A DNA stretch of 48,523 bases, from positions 1 through 48,523 of IMG/VR virus record IMGVR_UViG_3300024346_000112. The stretch is one strand, 5' to 3'. Under the pieces are notes generated by a model. It was given only the letters and a program-made list of their open reading frames with translations, had not been told where the DNA came from and ran no database searches. The position numbers were made by a program, and so were the translations under genes. Every line of letters begins with the position of its first letter. The stretch's first letter is position 1. This document shows, piece after piece, positions 30,396 through 39,966 of this stretch. This DNA is from a virus.

Positions 30396-30398
30396 ATA
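30391..30398 (+). promoter_or_regulatory. late-type promoter element AATAAATA for the 204-aa gene and fibres
   Basis: AATAAATA followed by CAGTATAGG starts four bases before the end of the giant gene and spans its stop codon. The expected transcript start is near 30405. That would exclude the GTG at 30407 as an efficient start and favours the ATG at 30416, which has AGGTGG five bases upstream. Confidence 0.65.
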
Positions 30399-30415
30399 CA
30401 GTATAGGTGGATAAT

Positions 30416-31030
30416 ATGACAGACAAATTTAAAGACATGAATGGTGTACTTTTACAAGGACACATTAAAATTACAGACCCAGGATCGGGAGAAGTTCTTA
30501 TTGATAAAAGGAACGCTATCCACTACGAGAACATGAGTATTGCACTTGCTGAAAGTTTAGCTTCAGTAGGGCAAGGGCCAATTTACAAAATGGCATTTGG
30601 TAACGGTGGAACATCAGTTGATCCAACAGGAATTATTACCTATCTAACTCCTAACTCAACAGGCTCAAATGCAAGTTTATATAATCAAACATTTGAAAAA
30701 ATTGTTGCTGTAGATCCTAATAATACTGATCCTGTAAGAAACAAAATTGAAACAAGACACGTAAGTGGTACAAACTATACTGATATACTTGTAAGTTGTT
30801 TATTAGATTACGGTGAGCCCAGCGGGCAAGACGCTTTTGATACAGCATCAGATACAGAAAGTTTATTTGTTTTTGACGAATTAGGACTAGTAAGTTCAGC
30901 ACAAGGAACTGGCCTAGGAAAACTTTTAACACATGTTATTTTCCACCCAGTACAAAAGAGTTTAAACAGACTTATACAGATTGATTATACAGTAAGGGTC
31001 CAAAGTTTAACCGGATTTAATGAGGCGTAG
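30416..31030 (+). CDS. small virion-type protein in the gp8 position, function unknown
   Basis: About 204 residues beginning at ATG 30416. A GTG nine bases upstream is in frame but lacks a ribosome site, whereas AGGTGG precedes the ATG at ideal spacing. The protein is beta-rich without signal or membrane segments; recognisable pieces are MNGVLLQGHIKITDPGSGEV near the start and a Gly-rich FGNGGTSVDPTG around residues 62-73. I recall similar proteins only as unassigned structural proteins. Lying between the giant protein and the fibres, it may be a connector of fibre to baseplate. It ends 2 bp before the first fibre gene, indicating co-translation. Confidence 0.6.
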   Translation: MTDKFKDMNGVLLQGHIKITDPGSGEVLIDKRNAIHYENMSIALAESLASVGQGPIYKMAFGNGGTSVDPTGIITYLTPNSTGSNASLYNQTFEKIVAVDPNNTDPVRNKIETRHVSGTNYTDILVSCLLDYGEPSGQDAFDTASDTESLFVFDELGLVSSAQGTGLGKLLTHVIFHPVQKSLNRLIQIDYTVRVQSLTGFNEA

Positions 31031-31032
31031 AC

Positions 31033-33048
31033 ATGGCATATAATATTAGATATTCAGATCAGGTTAATAAGGGTGTAATTGTAATTGAGGACAATACACT
31101 TAACGCAGAAACTAGTTTAAGTTTACCAGGAAGAAATACAACAGCGTATGGACAAGCAATTTCGGAAAACTTTTTACATCTATTAGAGAATTTTGCACAT
31201 ACAATATCTCCAACTAATCCTACAGAAGGACAACTTTGGTATGATACAACACCAGGAGTTGACCAGCTTAAATTATATGACGGTACTACTTGGGTAGCTG
31301 CAGGTGGCTTGAAGAAAGCTAATTTAGCACCCGAAGCATCTAACTCGGTCGTAGGTGATCTTTGGGTTGATACTGATAACCAACAGTTATATTTGTTTGC
31401 AGGGTCAAACTGGTTACTAGTAGGTCCTGAATTTGCAGAAGGATTAGCTACAGGTACTAAACCTGTAAAAGTTACTTCTACTACTGATGCTATATTTGAT
31501 ATTTTACAAGTTGAAATAGGCGGCAAAGTTGTTGCTATTATGTCAAAGGATACGTTTATACCAAAAACAGATATCGAAGGTTTTGATATTATTAAGCCAG
31601 GTTATAATTTATCTACAGAAGATATTACAGGCGACGGTATTCCTAAATATTTAGGAACAGCAGAAAAAGCAGAAAATTTAGTAATTGATGGTGCTGTAGT
31701 TCCGTCCACAGACTTTATGAGAAAGAGTGCAATTAATATTGCAGAGCAAGAACTTAATATTAAAAATGATGGAGGAATAAGTGTTGGGCTTAGTAATTCG
31801 TTAAGATTAAGAATTACCGGTCAAGCAGGCGTTATTAGTCATGATATTAGCGGATCAAGTATTGATTTTAAAACTAATAATGCGGGTGTAACAGCAACTC
31901 CATTAAGGATTAATAGTAATACTAATATTGGTATAAACAATTTAAACCCTGAAAAGTCATTAGATGTCGGCGGCGACATACAGACTGACTCGAGCGTAAT
32001 TATTAACGGATTAACTGATAGTACATCAGTAAGTACAGGATCATTAATTTTAGCAGGTGGTGCAGCTGTAGCAAAGAACTTAACAGTAGGTGCCGGTATT
32101 AGTGTACTAGGTAACTCGTCATTGAATGACATTCTTCCTCAGGATAATAATTTAAGATCAATAGGTAGTACAACAAATAAATGGAAAGCAATGTATGCTA
32201 CTGAGTTTGTAGGTTCTTTAAACGGAAACGTACAAGGTAGTGTTAGTGGTAGAGCAGGTAGTGCTGATAAACTATCATCGCCAAGTGTATTTAGAATGAC
32301 AGGTGACGTTGAAAGTTTACTCGATATTGACTTTGACGGTCAACAAGGTACAGTTACTTTCCAAACACAAGTTACAAACGAATTTATATCTGCTAAAACT
32401 ATTAAAGATAATTCACAAACAGACGATGAATTTTTAGTTAACAGAGTTAGTGGCGAAATTGGTATTTACAAAGTAAGAAGATCAACAATATTTGATCAAA
32501 TTACAGGATTAACACCAGTGGGCACTATTGCTCCGTATGCAGGTGCTACAGCACCTGATGGGTGGCTACTATGTCATGGACAAAACGAACTAACTTCAGC
32601 ATACGAAAAACTATCTCAAGTTATTGGTAACACATACGATAATAATTCTCCAACAGGCTACTTTTCAATACCTGATTTAAGAGGAAGATTACCGTTAGGT
32701 GCAGATAACATGGGCGGCACAGCAGCAAATATTGTTCCGTCAGCAGATACATTGGGTGCTAAAAGTGGTACTGAAACTACAACTATTACAGTTGATAATT
32801 TACCTGATCACAAACATGAACTTAAAGATGATGGAGCAACACCGCAACAGTATTATGTTATTAATCCTGATTCAACTACAACAGGTGATAGTGATGCTAT
32901 TATTGATACAAACTTAGTAGGAACAGCAAACGGATTAAAATATCCAAGAACAGGTGGCATGGAAACTGGCGGTACAGGAGATGCTGTAAGTTTAATGAAC
33001 CCATACTTAACAGTTAATTATATTATATACACAGGAGTTGGGGGCTAA
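31033..33048 (+). CDS. tail fibre paralogue 1 with C-terminal phage tail collar domain
   Basis: A 671-aa fibre. Residues 1-130 form the virion-attachment-like module shared with the next two genes: LPGRN...YG..ISENFLHLLENFA, GQLWYDT, LKLYDGTTW, GDLWVDTDNQQLYLFAGSNW. A repetitive shaft follows, with an LGs...KW..mYA..F.G...G.V.G motif near 375-405. Residues about 495-560 form a phage tail collar domain (GTIAPYAGATAPDGWLLCHG, then YFSIPDLRGRLPLGAD), which T4 has in its short tail fibre region. The C-terminus (DNLPDHKHELKDDG, NPYLTVNYIIYTG) is the usual end of such collar proteins. It is likely a trimeric adhesin or short fibre. Its stop overlaps the next start by one base. Confidence 0.85.
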   Translation: MAYNIRYSDQVNKGVIVIEDNTLNAETSLSLPGRNTTAYGQAISENFLHLLENFAHTISPTNPTEGQLWYDTTPGVDQLKLYDGTTWVAAGGLKKANLAPEASNSVVGDLWVDTDNQQLYLFAGSNWLLVGPEFAEGLATGTKPVKVTSTTDAIFDILQVEIGGKVVAIMSKDTFIPKTDIEGFDIIKPGYNLSTEDITGDGIPKYLGTAEKAENLVIDGAVVPSTDFMRKSAINIAEQELNIKNDGGISVGLSNSLRLRITGQAGVISHDISGSSIDFKTNNAGVTATPLRINSNTNIGINNLNPEKSLDVGGDIQTDSSVIINGLTDSTSVSTGSLILAGGAAVAKNLTVGAGISVLGNSSLNDILPQDNNLRSIGSTTNKWKAMYATEFVGSLNGNVQGSVSGRAGSADKLSSPSVFRMTGDVESLLDIDFDGQQGTVTFQTQVTNEFISAKTIKDNSQTDDEFLVNRVSGEIGIYKVRRSTIFDQITGLTPVGTIAPYAGATAPDGWLLCHGQNELTSAYEKLSQVIGNTYDNNSPTGYFSIPDLRGRLPLGADNMGGTAANIVPSADTLGAKSGTETTTITVDNLPDHKHELKDDGATPQQYYVINPDSTTTGDSDAIIDTNLVGTANGLKYPRTGGMETGGTGDAVSLMNPYLTVNYIIYTGVGG

Positions 33049-35297
33049 TGAGTTATAAACTAAACAAAACAGACGGATCGTTACTAGTAGAACTAGTTGA
33101 CGGACAGATTGATACAACATCATCAGACATTACACTAATTGGAAGAAACTATACAGGTTTTGGCGAAGTTATAAACGAAAACTTTATTAAACTTTTAGAA
33201 AACTTTAGCGGTACAGCAACTCCAGGAACACCAATTACTGGTCAACTTTGGTTTGATTCTAGTGAAAATAGATTAAAAGTGTATGACGGAACAACGTTTA
33301 AAGCAAACGGTCCAATTATTAGTGCAACACAACCACAAATGGTGGCAGGTGACATTTGGATAAACAATGATGACAACCAGTTATACTTCTTTGACGGAAG
33401 CGACATAGTACTAGTAGGACCTCCATATACTTCATCTCAAGGTAAAAGTGGATTTGAAACATTAAGAATTGTTGATACAAGAAGTTTGAATTACACAGTT
33501 ATTAAATGGTCAGTTGGTAATGCAGCATTTGCTTATATTAGTAATGACACATTTACACCAAGACCCGATGACGTTGATTTATTACCAGGATTAACAGGTG
33601 ATGTATTAAAGGGTATTAATATTGTTGATAAAGATAATTTTAGAATCGGAGGTGTTGCTGATTCAGCAACAAGTTTAATTACTTCAGAAACTGATCCAAA
33701 TACAGGACTACTAAGAAGAAAAACAGCATCTCAGTTTTTACCATCTGATGCAGAAGGCACAACTACTGGTATTTTGAATATTCAAACTAAGGGCGGATTA
33801 ACAATTGGTGACACAGGACAAGCAGGATTAAATGTTTCTGGAACATTCCTTAACTTATCCAGTAATCTTGTTAATCAAGGATTTAGACTAGTTGCATCAA
33901 ACGTTGTTGGACAATTTGATCCAATACGTGTTGACGCTGTTAACAGATATATGGGAATTAACGTAACTGTTGACGAACCAACAGCTACATTAGACGTATT
34001 TGGTGATATAAGAGTTAGAGGCGATATTACTATTGAAGGTAGTAATACTACTTTAGAAACAGCAACATTAACAGTTGATGATTATAATATCGAACTTGGA
34101 CATGCAGATACAATTATAACTTTATCAGGACAAGTTAATAGCTCATTTGCTGACACACTTGCGGTAGGTGACCAAGTAACACAAAGTCATACAGGTAATA
34201 CTATATTAGCAACAGGTACATTTAAAGAATATCAGGTTGATATTGTTAACAACTCATTCAAATTGGTTATTGAACCAATAAACAATAGCTTTCTTGTTGG
34301 AAATGATGAAATAACAATAGTCGGTAAAGGTGATTTACAAACAAGTGGCGGTGTAAACATTACAGCAACAAATATAATACAGCGTTCAGATGCAACTGCA
34401 ACTGGTGCAGGTGTTACAATTAAAGGCGCACCTAGTAGTACTAATGCAAATGACAAAACTATCAAATGGATTAATGACTTAACTAATGGTCCATTCTTTG
34501 AATTGAATGATAGTGTTAATATTCCTACAGGCGAAACATATAAAATTAATGGGCATGATGTAATATCGTCAGGCGCACTTGGTACAGATATTACAACAGC
34601 ATCAGGATTAGCAAATGTTGGTATTTTAGATACTGTAAGAGTAAGACAAAGTAGTACAATACCGGGCCCAGGACTAACAATTACATATAACGAAGGAACA
34701 ACCCCAGCAACGCCAACAATTACTACATTTAATGCAGGCTTAAAGATTGTAAGTCAGTCAGCAGTTGACTTTAATGCTACTAAAATTAAAAATGTTGGTA
34801 CGCCGTTAAGTGCTAGACACGTTGTAGATAATCCTAGTGATACTGAAGATACAAATGATCATGTAGTAACTAAAGGATATGTAGATACAGAATTAGCATT
34901 TTCACCAGTAATGATGCAAATTGATATTACTGGCTTACCAACAGCAAATTATTCAAGTATTGATGAGGAATTACAGTCAATGCTTAATTTTTATCAAGAC
35001 CCAACAGCAAAGACACTTAATAGTGTAGCAAACATTATTACTACACAGTATGGTGGTGCAGTTACAGGTATTGACGTTGCAGGATCTGCAACAAAAGAAA
35101 CTATATCAGTTGATTTTACTGGTATTGGAGGAGCAGATGGAGGGCAAAATCCGCAAGCTCTATTAGAAGATATTAACTTTAACAGTGCAACGGGTACAGT
35201 ATCATTGTCAGTAACACGTAAGAAGCAAGTTTGGAAAGTAACTGACCCTGGTAGTGGTAAAGTATGGACCAAACAGTCAGAGACTAATTGGTCCTAA
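33048..35297 (+). CDS. tail fibre paralogue 2
   Basis: A 749-aa fibre whose first about 130 residues repeat the attachment module of its neighbours (LIGRNYTGFGEVINENFIKL, GQLWFDSSENRLKVYDG, GDIWINNDDNQLYFFDG). The middle has a shaft with VTVDEPTATLDVFGDIRVRG and ETATLTVDDYNIELG around 305-350, similar to beta-structured fibre segments. There is no collar domain; instead the C-terminal half ends in a distinct region (about 600-749) with MMQIDITGLPTANY and KQVWKVTDPGSGKVW. It is coupled to the upstream fibre through TAATG. The duplicated N-terminus with different C-termini suggests the three proteins dock at similar sites but bind different partners or receptors. Confidence 0.8.
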   Translation: MSYKLNKTDGSLLVELVDGQIDTTSSDITLIGRNYTGFGEVINENFIKLLENFSGTATPGTPITGQLWFDSSENRLKVYDGTTFKANGPIISATQPQMVAGDIWINNDDNQLYFFDGSDIVLVGPPYTSSQGKSGFETLRIVDTRSLNYTVIKWSVGNAAFAYISNDTFTPRPDDVDLLPGLTGDVLKGINIVDKDNFRIGGVADSATSLITSETDPNTGLLRRKTASQFLPSDAEGTTTGILNIQTKGGLTIGDTGQAGLNVSGTFLNLSSNLVNQGFRLVASNVVGQFDPIRVDAVNRYMGINVTVDEPTATLDVFGDIRVRGDITIEGSNTTLETATLTVDDYNIELGHADTIITLSGQVNSSFADTLAVGDQVTQSHTGNTILATGTFKEYQVDIVNNSFKLVIEPINNSFLVGNDEITIVGKGDLQTSGGVNITATNIIQRSDATATGAGVTIKGAPSSTNANDKTIKWINDLTNGPFFELNDSVNIPTGETYKINGHDVISSGALGTDITTASGLANVGILDTVRVRQSSTIPGPGLTITYNEGTTPATPTITTFNAGLKIVSQSAVDFNATKIKNVGTPLSARHVVDNPSDTEDTNDHVVTKGYVDTELAFSPVMMQIDITGLPTANYSSIDEELQSMLNFYQDPTAKTLNSVANIITTQYGGAVTGIDVAGSATKETISVDFTGIGGADGGQNPQALLEDINFNSATGTVSLSVTRKKQVWKVTDPGSGKVWTKQSETNWS

Positions 35298-35301
35298 TAC
35301 T

Positions 35302-35309
35302 GATAAATA
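35302..35309 (+). promoter_or_regulatory. late-type promoter element GATAAATA before fibre paralogue 3
   Basis: GATAAATAC five bases after the preceding stop, followed by AGGGA and ATG at 35339. It shares the ATAAATAC core with other late-type elements in the window and would allow separate expression of the third fibre. Confidence 0.6.
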
Positions 35310-35338
35310 CATATACCGCACATAGGGAATGAAAAATA

Positions 35339-37930
35339 ATGGCATATACTATTGAAAAAACAAATAATACTATTCTAACAATAATAGAAGACGGTACTAT
35401 TGATAATACTACTGATTTAAAACTAGTCGGTAAGAACTATTCAGGGTACGGTGAATTGCAAAATGAAAATTTTGTATCATTGTTAGAAAACTTTGCTTCG
35501 GCAAACCAACCTCCAAGACCTATTGCTGGTCAACTTTGGTTTGATACAGACGACGAAGGCGTTGGAAGACTTAAAGTATATGACGGTAATGCAAATAAGT
35601 TTTTCAATCCTTTAGCAAATTTAAGAGTTGGTGTTTTGCCAAGCACTCCATCAGCATCAAATGTAATCAAAGGTGATTTATGGTTTGATGATGTACAACA
35701 ACAGTTACACGTATATAACGGTTCTGCGTTTGTATTAGTTGGACCAAAGCAAGCAAGTGCTAACCAAACAGAATGGGTAGAAACACTAGTTTATGATAAC
35801 TTATTATCGCCTAGTGACACTACAGCAGAATTAAAATTACCGCATGAACACTATGTTTTAAAAGGTATAGTTGATAATAAAACAATGTTTGTTGCATCAA
35901 AAGATGCATTTACATTAGACACTGGAAGTTCTATACAGGGCTTTAGTTACATACACCAAGGTATTACATTAGTTGACTCGGATGATGCAACAGGTGTACA
36001 AAGTGGAGTAGAAAGATTTCACGGTACAGCATCTAACACAGATAGATTAGGTGGCACTGATGCAGTAGAATTTATACAACGTGCAACAGCAGTATTTACT
36101 GACAGAGTTGACATTGCAGACGCAGATGGTTTACGAATTGGTAGTTCAAACGAATTTAGACTTAATACATCAAGCGGAAATGCACTAATTACTCATGCTA
36201 CAAACGGCGGTCTAATTAAATTAATAGCATACGATGGCACTGGCACTATACAAACTCCACTTATTATTGACCCTTCAAGCGGGCCTGCAAGTATTAGACC
36301 AGATGGTGATGGCATTTACAATTTAGGTACTTCCGGAAATAGATGGAATACTGTACATGCTGTAAACTTTACAGGTACTAGTCAAAAATCAGATTTATTA
36401 AAAGTAGGTGTAGAATATAGAAGTGCATCAACAGCGGCTACAGCAAACACAATTTCAGCAAGAGATGCAAGCGGCGATTTATATGCAAACTACTTTCAAG
36501 GTATAGCTACAAACGCAGATTTAGCTGTTAACGCAACAAACATTGCAGTAGACGGAACAAGCTATGCAACAGGCTCTGCAAGTGCTACAGCAAGCTCTGT
36601 AGCGGTTAGAGACGCCAGTGGTAACCTAACAGCAAATCAATTTAATGGCATTGCTACTCGATCAGCTACTATGCAAGTTGGCGTTGAAAATAGATCAGCG
36701 GCAGTTATACCAACTGCTGATACTGTAGCAGTTAGAGATGCAACAGGATCTTTAAACGCAGCAACATTTTTTGGTGCATTAGACGGTACAGCCGATAATG
36801 CTACTAAGTGGACAAATGATTTAACACTTAACTTTACAGGTGATGTAACAGGTAGCGGAGTATTTAATGGTGACGAAGGATCATTAGATATTGCACTAAC
36901 AACATCAGGAGATTCTGTAACACTAGGAACAGATACAACAGGCAATTACATAGAAAGAGTAATACGTGATACTGGAGAAACATATATAAATGTTAGTGTT
37001 AACGATAGTTTAAATCCAAGCAGTTACCCAGCATCAGCTGAAGGTGTAACTATTAAAGTAGGATTAAATGCAACAACAACAAATACAGCAAATAATGTAG
37101 TTGCTAGAGATGCAAGTGGCGATTTTGCTGCAGGCACAGTTACAGCAACTAAATTTGTTGGCCAAGTTAATGAATCAGGAACAGCAAGTGACGGTTACTT
37201 TGATAACTTAACTGTAGGAACACTTACATCTACTTCACTTAACTTAGCAGGAGCAACAGGTACACTAGCAATAACTGAAGGTGGTACTGGTTCTGGAACA
37301 GCCGCTGGTGCAAGAACTAACTTAGATGTTTATGCTAAATCAGAAACATATACACAAGCACAAGTTGATAGTGCTATTTCATCAGGTGTGGGAGGTGTAA
37401 GTACATCTTCAATATCTAATGGTACTAGTAGTGTAGCAATACCTGGTGCAGGCGGCGACATTACTGTATCAAGAGCAGGCGCAACCCATGCATCATTTAC
37501 AGCAAGTGGACTTGAATTAAGCGTAGGTACTTTTGTAGGTGACTTAACTGGTAATGCTGTAACCGCAAACTATGCTGACTTGGCAGAGAAATATACAACT
37601 AACGAAAAACACCCAACAGGTACAGTAATGGCAATTGGCGCACAGTCAAGTTTTGAATCAGAAAGAGCTGCATTTGGAGCAATACCAGTAGGTGTTATAT
37701 CTGCAAAACCAGCGTTCTTAATGAATGCAGAAGCAGACGGACAACCACTAGCACTTAAAGGACGAGTTCCAGTGCTTGTAACGGGCTCTGTGAGCAAAGG
37801 ACAAGCGGTTTACGTGCATGATAACGGAATTGCTAGTACACACTTTAACGGACAACAAATAGTAGGCGTAGCGTTAGAATCAAACGAAGAAGAAGGCACT
37901 AAACTAGTTGAATGTATACTAAAATTGTAA
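35339..37930 (+). CDS. tail fibre paralogue 3 with RDASG repeats and a distinct C-terminal domain
   Basis: An 863-aa fibre. Its N-terminal about 135 residues carry the same attachment module (LVGKNYSGYGELQNENFVSL, GQLWFDTDDEG, GDLWFDDVQQQLHVYNG). The shaft contains an LGTSGNRWNTVHAVNFTG unit near 330 and four RDASG-type repeats (ARDASGDLYANYFQGIAT at about 374, then about 423, 465 and 588). The last about 120 residues, from AEKYTTNEKHPTGTVMAIG through GRVPVLVTGSVSKGQAVYVH, form a compact Gly/Val-rich domain found at the ends of some phage fibres. It may be a trimerisation or processing domain, but I cannot assign it. The gene is followed by a hairpin terminator and closes the plus-strand virion block. 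Confidence 0.82.
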   Translation: MAYTIEKTNNTILTIIEDGTIDNTTDLKLVGKNYSGYGELQNENFVSLLENFASANQPPRPIAGQLWFDTDDEGVGRLKVYDGNANKFFNPLANLRVGVLPSTPSASNVIKGDLWFDDVQQQLHVYNGSAFVLVGPKQASANQTEWVETLVYDNLLSPSDTTAELKLPHEHYVLKGIVDNKTMFVASKDAFTLDTGSSIQGFSYIHQGITLVDSDDATGVQSGVERFHGTASNTDRLGGTDAVEFIQRATAVFTDRVDIADADGLRIGSSNEFRLNTSSGNALITHATNGGLIKLIAYDGTGTIQTPLIIDPSSGPASIRPDGDGIYNLGTSGNRWNTVHAVNFTGTSQKSDLLKVGVEYRSASTAATANTISARDASGDLYANYFQGIATNADLAVNATNIAVDGTSYATGSASATASSVAVRDASGNLTANQFNGIATRSATMQVGVENRSAAVIPTADTVAVRDATGSLNAATFFGALDGTADNATKWTNDLTLNFTGDVTGSGVFNGDEGSLDIALTTSGDSVTLGTDTTGNYIERVIRDTGETYINVSVNDSLNPSSYPASAEGVTIKVGLNATTTNTANNVVARDASGDFAAGTVTATKFVGQVNESGTASDGYFDNLTVGTLTSTSLNLAGATGTLAITEGGTGSGTAAGARTNLDVYAKSETYTQAQVDSAISSGVGGVSTSSISNGTSSVAIPGAGGDITVSRAGATHASFTASGLELSVGTFVGDLTGNAVTANYADLAEKYTTNEKHPTGTVMAIGAQSSFESERAAFGAIPVGVISAKPAFLMNAEADGQPLALKGRVPVLVTGSVSKGQAVYVHDNGIASTHFNGQQIVGVALESNEEEGTKLVECILKL

Positions 37931-37950
37931 TACACTAATAAATTAAAGCC

Positions 37951-37981
37951 AAAAAAAAAGCACCTTAATGGTGCTTTTTTT
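37951..37981. terminator. bidirectional rho-independent terminator
   Basis: A perfect GCACC/GGTGC stem (37960-37964, 37970-37974) with a TTAAT loop is flanked by nine A on the left and seven T on the right. It therefore works as a terminator in both directions. It lies between the convergent fibre genes ending at 37930 (plus) and 38000 (minus). Confidence 0.92.
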
Positions 37982-37999
37982 ATGAGTTTGTATTAACTA

Positions 38000-39907
38000 T
38001 TAATGTAAGTCTTCCCAAGCAGAGCCTGTGTATACTTGTAATTTTGTCTCTGTAGTATTAAACACAACCATACCAGCCGCTGGTGTTAGTGCATTTCGCA
38101 CACCGGTTGTCATACTAGCAAATTTAACAGCAGTACCAAAGTCTGCAACCGTACTATCAACAGTCATATAGTTATTAAAGTTTGCAGCATTTTCAAAGTC
38201 GCCTGCTTGATCAAGATCACCAGTAAATTCAGCAACTCTTAGACTTGCTGATACTCCGCTATATGCTAGTAAGTTATTATCTCCAAACCCTAAATGTCCG
38301 GCATTTGTAGTTAAAGTTTTTGATATGTCTAATTCACCAGTTAACGTAATTATTCCACCGTCGACGTCTGTAATTTGAATAGCTCTAACTTCTAGTGTAT
38401 CTGTGGAAACCTTACCAGTTCCAGTATCATAAGACGGAATAATTGCTACTGATTTGCCATTAGGACCAAATGTATTTTGACTACCAACTCTTAATTCTTG
38501 ATCAATTGTTACATCAGATGATGTTCGTAAAGAAGGAGTTATAACAATAGCTGACGAGTCAGCACTGTCAATTAAGTTAGTAAACACATTACCTGTAAAT
38601 GTTCCTGTATGGTCACCAGCTGCATCACCTGTAATGTTTCCAACAAATGCTGTTGCTGATAGTGTGCCGTTTGAACTGTTGTATGTTAATACACTGTCTG
38701 TCTTTCCGCCTACGTTTCCTGTTGCCGCTGTAGCAAAAACTGGGAAGCATGTAGTATCTGTGCCTTCATCTGCTACTGTAAACGTTGTTGCTATTGCCGC
38801 TGTACCTGTTGTATCTTGATCCCAGGTTGGCGCTGTGCCTGTTAAGCCTGAGTATGCTACGTTAGTAGCTGTAGCAGCATTACCTGTTATGCTAAATGAA
38901 GGAGTTGCTGTATGTGTTACTTCGCCTGTCGTAGCATCGTACATCACTGCGGTTGTACCAACTGCATTACGTACTGGTGTAATTATTAGACTACTTGCTC
39001 CAGTGTTGTATACTTCTGCACCAGTTGCGTTTATTACAATCGAGTTTGCGGCTTGGTTTGCATAACCTGCTTTTTCACCAATTGCTATTGCATTTGCGCC
39101 TTGACCTGTACTACCTGCTTCATACCCAATTGCTACTGCGCTTGCGCCTTGGACTTGGACACCGGCACTTCTACCAACTGCTACTGCGTTAGCGCCTTGA
39201 GTAGTTTGACCTGCAAGATTACCAACTGCTACTGAGTATTCGCCTTGCGTTATGTTGCCTGCACTATCACCAACTGCTACTGCTTTTGTACTTTGATTTG
39301 TAAGACCCGCTGATGTACCAATTGCTACTGCAAATCCATTTTGTCCAGTTAAACCTGCACTATTACCAATTGCAACGTTAGTTGAACTTACTGTTAAACT
39401 TGCTGTATCTACTGCGCCAACAATCTTACTGTTAACTCCGTCTACAAGTACTGTTGAATCATCTCCAAACACACTACCTTCAACGTCACCGTCAAGTCTT
39501 ACTGCGTGTATGTTATTCCATTTTAATGTAGTTGAACCTAAATCGTATGTAGCGTCCGCATTCGGAGTTATACCGCTGTCTACTTTAGCTGAAATAGTAA
39601 GTGTATCATCTGCAGCATCACCAATATCAATATTGCCGCCTGCTGTAATGTTTCCTGATGCTGTAATATCACCGGTAATATTAATATTTCCAGTTCCATC
39701 AATATTGTTGCCGCCTAGTGTTAAATTTCCACTTAGCGAAACAGCACCTAATTCGGATAATGTTTTTGGCCCAACTTCAATACCGCCAGCGGTACTATTG
39801 TCGCCTATATATAATTTATCGGTATCTGTAATATAGACCAGCTCACCTTCGGCGAATACAACACCTGTGCGTTCTGACTCAATACCTCGTCTGATCTGTA
39901 AAGCCAT
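38000..39907 (-). CDS. minus-strand tail fibre/adhesin with seven 16-residue head-type repeats
   Basis: A 635-aa repetitive protein. Its N-terminus (LQIRRGIESERTGVVFAEGE, then LVYITDTDKLYIGDN, about 3-37) is a common phage fibre attachment module. Residues 55-110 are a Gly/Asn-rich strand repeat (GNITAGGNIDIGD). An LGSTTLKWNNIHAVRLDGDV unit at 123-142 resembles the shafts of the plus-strand fibres. Residues 178-289 are seven 16-residue repeats, VAIG.SAG......., resembling the YadA/Hep_Hag head repeats of bacterial trimeric adhesins. A shaft and a short C-terminal domain (NTTETKLQVYTGSAWEDL) follow. It is probably trimeric. It has AGGAG 7 nt before ATG and its own late-type promoter. Unlike the other fibres it is encoded on the opposite strand. 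Confidence 0.8.
   Translation of the reverse strand: MALQIRRGIESERTGVVFAEGELVYITDTDKLYIGDNSTAGGIEVGPKTLSELGAVSLSGNLTLGGNNIDGTGNINITGDITASGNITAGGNIDIGDAADDTLTISAKVDSGITPNADATYDLGSTTLKWNNIHAVRLDGDVEGSVFGDDSTVLVDGVNSKIVGAVDTASLTVSSTNVAIGNSAGLTGQNGFAVAIGTSAGLTNQSTKAVAVGDSAGNITQGEYSVAVGNLAGQTTQGANAVAVGRSAGVQVQGASAVAIGYEAGSTGQGANAIAIGEKAGYANQAANSIVINATGAEVYNTGASSLIITPVRNAVGTTAVMYDATTGEVTHTATPSFSITGNAATATNVAYSGLTGTAPTWDQDTTGTAAIATTFTVADEGTDTTCFPVFATAATGNVGGKTDSVLTYNSSNGTLSATAFVGNITGDAAGDHTGTFTGNVFTNLIDSADSSAIVITPSLRTSSDVTIDQELRVGSQNTFGPNGKSVAIIPSYDTGTGKVSTDTLEVRAIQITDVDGGIITLTGELDISKTLTTNAGHLGFGDNNLLAYSGVSASLRVAEFTGDLDQAGDFENAANFNNYMTVDSTVADFGTAVKFASMTTGVRNALTPAAGMVVFNTTETKLQVYTGSAWEDLH
39041..39376 (-). 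repeat. seven tandem 48-bp units encoding VAIG.SAG adhesin-like repeats
   Basis: Seven consecutive 16-codon units, each starting V/I-A-V/I-G and with AG at positions 7-8. The amino-acid pattern is kept while the nucleotides have drifted, so the array is old rather than freshly amplified. The eighth unit is degenerate (IVINATG). Confidence 0.9.
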
Positions 39908-39940
39908 TCTTTAACTCCTAGTAATAATAGTTTCTACTAG

Positions 39941-39948
39941 TATTTATG
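39941..39948 (-). promoter_or_regulatory. late-type promoter element CATAAATA for the minus-strand fibre
   Basis: On the minus strand CATAAATAC lies 34 nt before the fibre ATG at 39907. It has the same ATAAATAC core as the plus-strand late-type elements, so this fibre can be expressed late despite its orientation. Confidence 0.62.
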
Positions 39949-39966
39949 CCTTTAACACAGAAACAA

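Noticed and set aside
30407-30415. GTG at 30407 as start of the gene after the giant protein
   Set aside because: No ribosome site upstream, and it overlaps the AGGTGG that serves the ATG at 30416.
38995-39235. Plus-strand frames across the 48-bp repeats
   Set aside because: Cys/Leu-rich shadows of the adhesin repeat codons; no start signals.
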